This document shows, in pieces, positions 57,297-64,000 of a stretch of DNA of 64,000 nt. The notes under the pieces are model-generated. The model was not told the origin of the DNA. It did no database searches and worked only from the letters and a program-made list of their open reading frames with translations. The stretch comes from Sipunculus nudus. Lineage: Eukaryota > Annelida > Sipuncula > Golfingiida > Sipunculidae. The position numbers were made by a program, and so were the translations under genes. Within the stretch, counting starts at the first letter, position 1; every line of letters starts with the position of its first letter. Location of the stretch: positions 11,495,964 to 11,559,963 of the forward strand of contig CM049320.1 of the NCBI GenBank assembly GCA_026874595.1, written 5' to 3'.

Positions 57297-59445
57297 GTAA
57301 GCTATTATTTCATGTGCCTACCTTACTAAGTCATATAAATGAGAAACCTCAGGTTACATAAATTTGACTATTGCTTATAATTCAAATAATTATTGTCTCA
57401 TAAATATTGACGATAAATAAAATTGTACTAAATACCTCGGGTCTTCGACTCATAGGTGCCCGACATGCACACCTGAGGCCTGAAATGTATTCTGGATTCA
57501 CAATCCTTGCCGTATATAGAAGCTGATCCAGAAAGGTCCGGACCCTTTTCAGCCGCCGGAACCTTTTTTAAGGGTTGCAGACCTATTTGTACGGACTTGA
57601 CCCCCCCCCTTCTGGACCTGGGGACCTTTTTTTAGGAATTTATCATTAGTCCCACTTGGTTGGACCGCCCTCTTTCTTAAATCTTGGATCCGACCTCGGG
57701 ATAAACAGATAATAATTAAAAGCCATCATTTAAAAGGAGGGAGCGTCTCGCAGTCGTCAAAATCGAAAAAATTCTAAACCCTTGTTTTATAAGTGTAAAG
57801 ATTCAGTTAATCATTTATATGGAGAACTGTTGGTCTGGCATATAAAGAACACCTGAAATAAATGACCTATATAAAAGCGACATATCTAATTCGACACGTG
57901 AATAAAATCCTGGAATTTCAGAAAATCAATGAGCATGTGAAATTATTTTGAAACCAACGTACAAAAGTAAAAGAAAATGAAATGGATGCGAGTGAGGATG
58001 TATAGACAACACTGGTTTTAACTTCGCTCTGCATTTAAGATAAGAGTACCAGCACGGAGCCCTTGAAGGGGCATGAGGGCTATATCAATTCCGGGTAAAT
58101 ACAGCGTTTCATATCAAATATATCACGGTCCCTCGTATTCCATAGTGATATTTTGCATTGCCCTCGCGAATTCTCCGTAGGTGCTTTTTCACGTGCTGCT
58201 TGGACGTGTTGCTCGGAAGATAAGCCGGAATCATGGAAGAGAGTCTGTTCCATTTGAAATGTCTATACCTGGTGCCAGGATTACGCTTTTGCCAGAGCAA
58301 ATCGTATATATCCACGTTCATCATGCTTATTACAAACACATATACACACACAGTATTTGTATATTTAGGGGTGGTTATATCACTCAAAATATAAGACACT
58401 GGCTTGTCTCCCTGGTTATGCATAATGGTTTCATATATTATAACCAGGTGTCATATGACAAGGGACGCAGGAAGCAAATAAAATGTTTAAATCAATGGAA
58501 AGAAAACATGTTTTGTGTTGTGTTTAAATCAGGAGATCATTACCCCAAACATTTTATTCCAGACATAATCACATTTCTAGACCGTTACACAGAAAAGAAT
58601 TTATTAATATGACAAGATAATCAAAACCATTAAATTACAAATTACTCAATTTTAGCTGACCTACAACCTGTGGTCATTGCGCGGTGTCTGTGCGTCGTTT
58701 GTCAGCCCGTCTTCAGTCCGTTAACATCTTTTCTCTGCAATGTCTGCAGAGATATTAAAGAAAGTGTGTGATGGACTAAGTGCACGGCAAAACAAATTGA
58801 TGGCTTCTACCCCTCAACAATTTCAGTTATTTATTGTGCCCTTTTTATTGAGGGCCTATAAGAAAATGTACTCTTTTCAGTATCGCGGACTAATATGCAG
58901 TCTAGTCTAATAATAAATAGAAAATAAGTGCATCATTCACATATATATCCTTATCTTCTAAAGAACATTGGCCCATCCAGTTTCTACGGTTGTCCTTTAT
59001 TTAGGACTGTTCTGGTAAATCTATACATTTCTGATAGCCTGATGTACCCTATTTTGCATATGTGTTAATCTTGGGGGAACTAAGATAATTTATCAACAAC
59101 TTTTGACAATTGTTTGAGATGTATGGGTATTTTTCAGCCCTATAAACTTTTCATGAAATTAAATGTATTTTACTGGCATCTTTAATCATCTTATTTAGGT
59201 TAAAGGCTGTGCACCGTCCTAAAATATATTTCATAAGGTTTTTTCATAAAGGAGGCTCTCCCCTTGTTCATAATTACCCCCCCCCCCATTCGAATTGTTA
59301 ATTTCTCAAATCATTTTATCGGTTTAACTTTTGAGGTTATCATCTGGGTCTGTGTAAATATTGTTTAGAGTCTTTAGTACATCTAATATATCATACCATA
59401 ATATCTTAATATATCATACCATAATATCTTAATATTATCCAGTCA
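57297..59445. other. Spacer, no supported gene
   Basis: Opposing frames at 58109-58423 (-) and 58181-58612 (+) overlap and have no recognisable domain. A short fragment near 58,655-58,760 with CGTTTGTCAGCCCGTC recalls the dispersed repeat. Poly-C tracts lie near 57,600 and 59,278. Confidence 0.45.
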
Positions 59446-59660
59446 GCTTATTTGGTGTAGGAGTAGTGCACAAGTCTCAAAGACGGGAGATCGTGCGTTC
59501 GAATCCCAGGCAAGAGCAATGCGATTTTTCATGGTCGGTTCCAAACCCGGTGAGCGTTCTGCAGGTTTGATGGGAAGGCCGTGTGGTTCACTCAAAACCT
59601 TGTGGTATAACCCCAGGGCCCAAAGTTGCGATAGTCATTGAACCTAGTTACTACCAGTAT
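59446..59660 (+). mobile_element. tRNA-derived SINE, second copy of the 21.0-kb family
   Basis: The B-box-like GCGTTCGAATCCC (59,496-59,508) is closer to consensus than in the 21.0-kb copy. Downstream, TTTTTCATGGTCGGTTCC and GTTCTGCAGGTTTGATGGGA align with the other copy. A 26-bp tandem pair (ATATATCATACCATAATATC) lies just before it. Confidence 0.65.
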
Positions 59661-60487
59661 ATAAATTAAAGGAAATGTGTGCTAACTCCCCACTACGTAC
59701 TCCGAAATTGAATATCTGAAGATGACAATACTTTGTTTAACTAGTATTACAAAAATGGAGAATTTACCTCAACCAAAACATTTTTTTGAAATAGTATACA
59801 AACTTTGTTCTATAGGACCAGTTAATGTATATTACCCGTTATGCTTTACTGAATGCTTGTCATGTATTTAAGCCAATAATTATGCCTGACATCAATCATG
59901 ATATAAACAATTTCCTCTTGCCAAAGCGTTATAGTAACCAAGGGTTAAACTATTTTTGTCAGGAAATTAAACAGGCTGTCTTCCATGCTCCTGTCCGATC
60001 GTCCAAGCAACATGAACACGAGAAAAAGAGCGCGAGATTCGCAATGAAACCGGGAAGCTAATGCAAATGTGCAATAGACAATTTGGGCATTACAGGCGCG
60101 CATATGAGATGACCGACCTTGATCCAAGGGTGAAAGGTCACGATTACCAAAACAGACTACCGGCGGTCCTGAAAATTTTAGCCGCTTCGGTCGTCAGACC
60201 CAACAGATACACTGCATGTGTTACTTATTTCTCGGGGTTAATCGTGCCTGGTCATTGTATTAGTTGTATTACTAGTACTCATGGTTTGTGCCAGCTGAGT
60301 CAGCTGGTCTTTGAAAAAAAAGTGAAGAAAATGCAAGTGGTGCGTTTTCTGGTGCACCCCCCTCGCCCAAGGGTGTGGGGTCAGCGGACATGAAGAATCT
60401 TGTAAAACTGGTATATATAAAAATATATTTATACCATGAATAGATAAATTTTAATCATAGCGATATATTGTAAGATATAGAATTAGT

Positions 60488-61151
60488 TTAGCAAGACTTA
60501 GAACATCATCACATAGCTTAGAAGTAGAAGTTGGTCGCCACAAGAAAATAGCCTGGGAAGAGAGATGTTGTAATTTTGTCTTAAACATGGAGAATCATAT
60601 ATTGAAGATGAGTTCCATTTTGTCATTAAATGTCCTTTATATATTTCATTTAGAGAAAAATATCGGTCTGAATTTAAAGATATGTCTTTCGTTTCATTAA
60701 TGTCCACAACAAATTATGTCACAATTAATAAGCTTTCAGCATTTGTATATTTTGCATTTGCTAAAAGAGAGTCAATTCTAAATGATTCTTTGAACCAGTA
60801 AGTGAACAATTTTCAATTTATCATATTTTATGTTGTTATGTAATTTATTCTATGTTATTACCATTAACTTTAATCATTTTGTGAAACATAAATAGTTACC
60901 TTATAATATTACATTGTGTATTTATTTAATTGATAAAAATGTTATTTCTGTTAATATTTTATTAATGATAACTGTGTATTGTTGAAAAATGCATTCATTT
61001 AATTGTTTATTTATTAATTATTTATTCTTATCATTTATTGTTGTTTTTTTTTTCACGTGACCATGTATTATGTATTATGTATTTTGTATGTATATATGTT
61101 GGATATATGGGCCTGAGGCCTTCATTTCCAGAATAAAGATATATATATTGT
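60488..61151 (+). mobile_element. 3' end of a decayed non-LTR retrotransposon
   Basis: The frame reads RLRTSSHSLEVEVGRHKK, then after a one-base break DEFHFVIKCPLYISFREKYR, a His/Cys C-terminal block typical of LINE proteins. It continues SLMSTTNYVTINKLSAFVYF to a stop near 60,801. The following AT-rich UTR ends GGGCCTGAGGCCTTCATTTC with AATAAAG, a tail style seen in such elements. Not functional. Confidence 0.65.
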
Positions 61152-61594
61152 TACACATTTATGACAACTTTAAAACAAAGGATATCTGTCAAAGTTGTGC
61201 GGCTACGTTTAAAGTTATATATACTATAATCCTGTTACATGAGCTTTTGACACTTTTTTAAATAACTATTAATTTATAAATGTACTATTGCTATATGTGT
61301 ATAAAATAATAACTATATATAACCGTTCTATGAGCTATAATATATTATGATTCTTTAAATAATAAATATTGAACTACTTTATATTCATATTATAAACAGT
61401 ATATATGTAATAGATGGGATTCTATAGCTTTATATATATACAGTTAATATTAAACAAGACAAAATATATATATTTCATTTTAAACATTAAATCTCTCACT
61501 TAAACATAAAAAAAAAACAGAAAACAACAAAACAGATGTACAGTTGGTGGAACCAAGTTCGGTGATATAAGGCTCGGGTGAATGCTTATACCTT

Positions 61595-61725
61595 CAGGTG
61601 AAGGAGAGAAAAAAAGCTTCATTGCATCATCCTCTTAATAACTAAATATTGTAGATTTGATGTTTAACACCTTTTTGTTATTAAGAGGATGATGCAATGA
61701 AGCTTTTTTTTCTCTCCTTCACCTG
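61595..61725. repeat. Near-perfect 48-bp inverted repeat (hairpin)
   Basis: The left arm is 61595-61642 and the right arm 61677-61725. They are complementary over their full length apart from one extra T in the right arm's T run (8 T against 7 A). The loop is 34 nt. Each arm begins or ends with CAGGTGAAGGAGAGAAAAAA or its complement. No coding frame is involved. Confidence 0.95.
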
Positions 61726-62898
61726 TTTGTATGTGATGCTTGTCTTTGCCTGGTTGATGAGCAGTTTGTGCTTTGTTCAAAATCATAGGTTACCTCATTA
61801 TAATGATTCGAATTATCACATTTTAATTAATTACATATATTTAAGTTGCATAGACTTGTCGTTTACATCGACTCTGTCAAATAAAAAAGCATGTCTATTG
61901 AAGTAGAACTTGTACTTGACACACATATATATAAAATTAAATGAAGAAATGAACCTCAACGAGTGCCCATTAGAATATTTTACCAGGGTGTGAGCTACGT
62001 GGACTGAGTGACTGCATAGGTGCCCGTATTTGTTAAATTTTGTATACATAGGCCTGCAAAAGGGGCTCCGACCTGGCTAGCAGTAGTTTGTAACATTTTT
62101 TTCGGTAGGCATTTTCTATTTGAGGGCGTACACTGAATATATCAATAGGTATTAGAAAGTTTGGAATGTCACGTTCCGCCCTTTCTGCCATGCACATGTT
62201 TGGTCAAGGAACGTGTTTGTGTAATGGTGTCCTTTGACTCTGATTGGCATGCATTTCGCATCACAGAAGGGATGTCTGTTCACAGATTATTAAATAAATG
62301 ATCCGTGAGTACAGTAAATTTAACAAGGCTAATTATGTTTATTTCTCTAAGGCAATGGTACCTATTCTCAAACTTCTAAATATCTGTTATAACCATGGGA
62401 ATTCCTGATCCGAATGCATTTATATTATTTCCATATTACTATCAATCAACTGGTCCATATAATCTACTTTATTACACGTTACTCTATGTAATCACACAGT
62501 ATCTCGCAAATTTGATGAGAAAAAGATGGCTTTAAATAACCATACGACGGTCACACACCATGAAAATGCTGTTCAAACCAAAATAATATAACCATAGTAA
62601 TAATTTCTATAACTGGTAAAAAGATAACGATGGGATTTTGCATCATCGCCTATTGTCTGAAACCAGGAAGCAGTGCATCCCTTACTAGATGACATGAAAG
62701 GAAAAAAATCTTTATAAATTAAGGATATCATGTTATTTAATAGAGTTACGTACAAATTTACCTCATCCATGTGTGCTCTATTACAAAATACCCAGGTCAT
62801 ACTTGTGTATACTTATTGCACCAACTGTACTCTGTCGCAATAAGACCATTTCTGTGTGGTAACATAAACGAGCTTGATTGGTGAAGTTGTTCATCGTT
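61726..62898. other. Spacer, no gene seen
   Basis: AT-rich sequence without exon-like frames on either strand that I could support. It would include the promoter region of the candidate gene starting at 62,899. Confidence 0.45.
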
Positions 62899-62947
62899 AT
62901 GCGGAGGCAAAGTATGACCCGTTTCTTTGGAATTATTATGCTGTTTG
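62899..62947 (+). CDS. Candidate signal-peptide first exon
   Basis: ATG opens MRRQSMTRFFGIIMLF and the exon ends G|GTAAGA in phase 1 after 49 nt, matching the exon at 57,248 in length, phase and layout. The Arg residues then a hydrophobic core suit a signal peptide. Phase 1 after a signal peptide is usual for genes with Ig, FN3 or EGF modules. The rest probably lies past the window end. Confidence 0.45.
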
Positions 62948-64000
62948 GTAAGATATTCTTTCAATTCAAATTCAGACTCTATGAACTTAAATGATTATTA
63001 GCTACAAATAACAAAATATAACCATTAGACTACGCATTATTTTGATTTTTTAATGCCTACTACTTCAAGGATAAGGTATTCACCGTTGCGTCAAATAGCT
63101 GCTTCACAGACATTAACTTCCTATATGTAAAATTGCAAAGTTATTAGATAACTCCATTTTTATTTCATGGATTTTCCTATATTATACATAAATGATCATT
63201 ATATTAGACAATTCCTTCCAGACACAGTCTTAGGGTGGTTTAGACTGGCTGGACCATTATTATTAACAAGAGTTAAAATAATAAAACAGATACCACGGGT
63301 TGATAACATACTTCAATATACCCGGAGGCCACACCTGAGAGAGATACTGCAGGATAAAAAATGTATCTAGGGTTCACTTTTTCTTTACAAATATAATGAT
63401 TTCGTCTGTAATAAATCAATCAGCATCGGATAATTCATTTCTCGTGTAGTTGTAAAATTAATAAAATTATGCTACCCTTGGTTACACCGGTCAATGGGTG
63501 CCCGGCATGGAACATCAAAATCCCATACCGTTTCTCACGGTCACAAATATTACCCTGGTATATCATAAGTATTATGAAATCCGTTTATCCGTATCCCTAT
63601 TGTCAACTGCTAATAATCAGTATTACACTGTGGATAAACTACTATAAACGATTGTCATTTCTGAACCATTATTTCTTCTTCCCACGTTAGATGTAAAATC
63701 ATTATCTCTTTATAATTTGTAACATGACAATCACGATTGGGGTTGCGTCATGATGTAGTCATGATATTTCATTAAAATATGTAACATGAGAAGCACGAGT
63801 GGCGATGAGCCATGATATTGTTGTGATTCTCCTCAACATACAAGTCAATGATATCATTATATTTCTTGTAACACTCGCTCCTCTTGTTATACCGATACTT
63901 AATGCACACAATTGCACAAATATACCTAATAGTCAACAAGTGTCTGTCTTATTAACCCATCTGAATCATGATTCATTTATATCATACGGTTAAAACCCCT
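62948..64000. other. Presumed first intron of the 62.9-kb gene; no further exon seen
   Basis: AT-rich sequence. Frames at 63167-63370, 63469-63690 and 63799-63993 lack cysteines, domain motifs or a fitting phase-1 acceptor. Confidence 0.4.

Noticed and set aside
58109-58612. Overlapping frames of 104 (-) and 143 (+) codons
   Set aside because: Opposite-strand shadows with no recognisable motif, cysteine pattern or splice sites.
59446-59520. tRNA gene
   Set aside because: A good B box, but it is a copy of the SINE at 21.0 kb and lacks a paired acceptor stem.
60061-60393. Frame of 110 codons on the plus strand
   Set aside because: No recognisable domain; it sits just upstream of a LINE tail and may be part of a decayed element.

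Overview
The window is AT-rich, intron-rich animal DNA. GT-AG introns, polyadenylation signals, long (TA)n runs, tRNA-derived SINEs, decayed LINE and Gypsy copies, and GTCCGTC-rich interspersed repeats starting AGCTCAGCTGA together suggest a marine invertebrate, most likely a mollusc such as a bivalve. The organism call is an inference. No prokaryotic, organellar or viral genes were seen. Most of the longer open frames are chance or repeat-derived; the real genes are made of short exons that had to be joined across introns.

Layout: 1-8.7 kb holds repeats and a DNA-transposon-like element. From 8,699 to 18,218 (+) lies gene 1. It opens with a Neuralized homology repeat (NHR) domain, continues through a linker of seven small phase-1 exons, and runs into a caspase domain. 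18.3-39.7 kb is a repeat-rich spacer dominated by an old tandem duplication (about 21.7-25.9 kb and 27.3-35.5 kb), with MITEs, a SINE, a Gypsy remnant and a LINE remnant. From 39,974 to 48,422 (+) lies gene 2, a complete nine-exon CARD-caspase of 424 residues. From 52,534 down to 50,279 (-) lie the last three exons of a single-pass membrane receptor whose tail has four YxxI/L motifs. 52.6-64 kb holds a 44-bp minisatellite, SINEs, a MITE, a LINE tail, a long near-perfect hairpin, and two matching 49-nt signal-peptide first exons (+).

Genes 1 and 2 are tandem paralogues. Two caspase exons have identical lengths (153 and 110 nt), and the last 177 nt of gene 2 equals 72+105 nt split by an extra intron in gene 1. 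Both keep the catalytic His and Cys and the two S1-pocket Arg positions. Both read CMG at the active site and lack the usual Trp after GS. The main novelty candidate is gene 1: an apparent NHR-caspase fusion in which NHR takes the place of CARD. The exon just before its caspase domain carries an in-frame TAA that is either skipped by a donor 12 nt upstream or truncates the protein to an NHR-only product.

All exon models were read by eye from sequence. No alignment, RNA or database search was possible.
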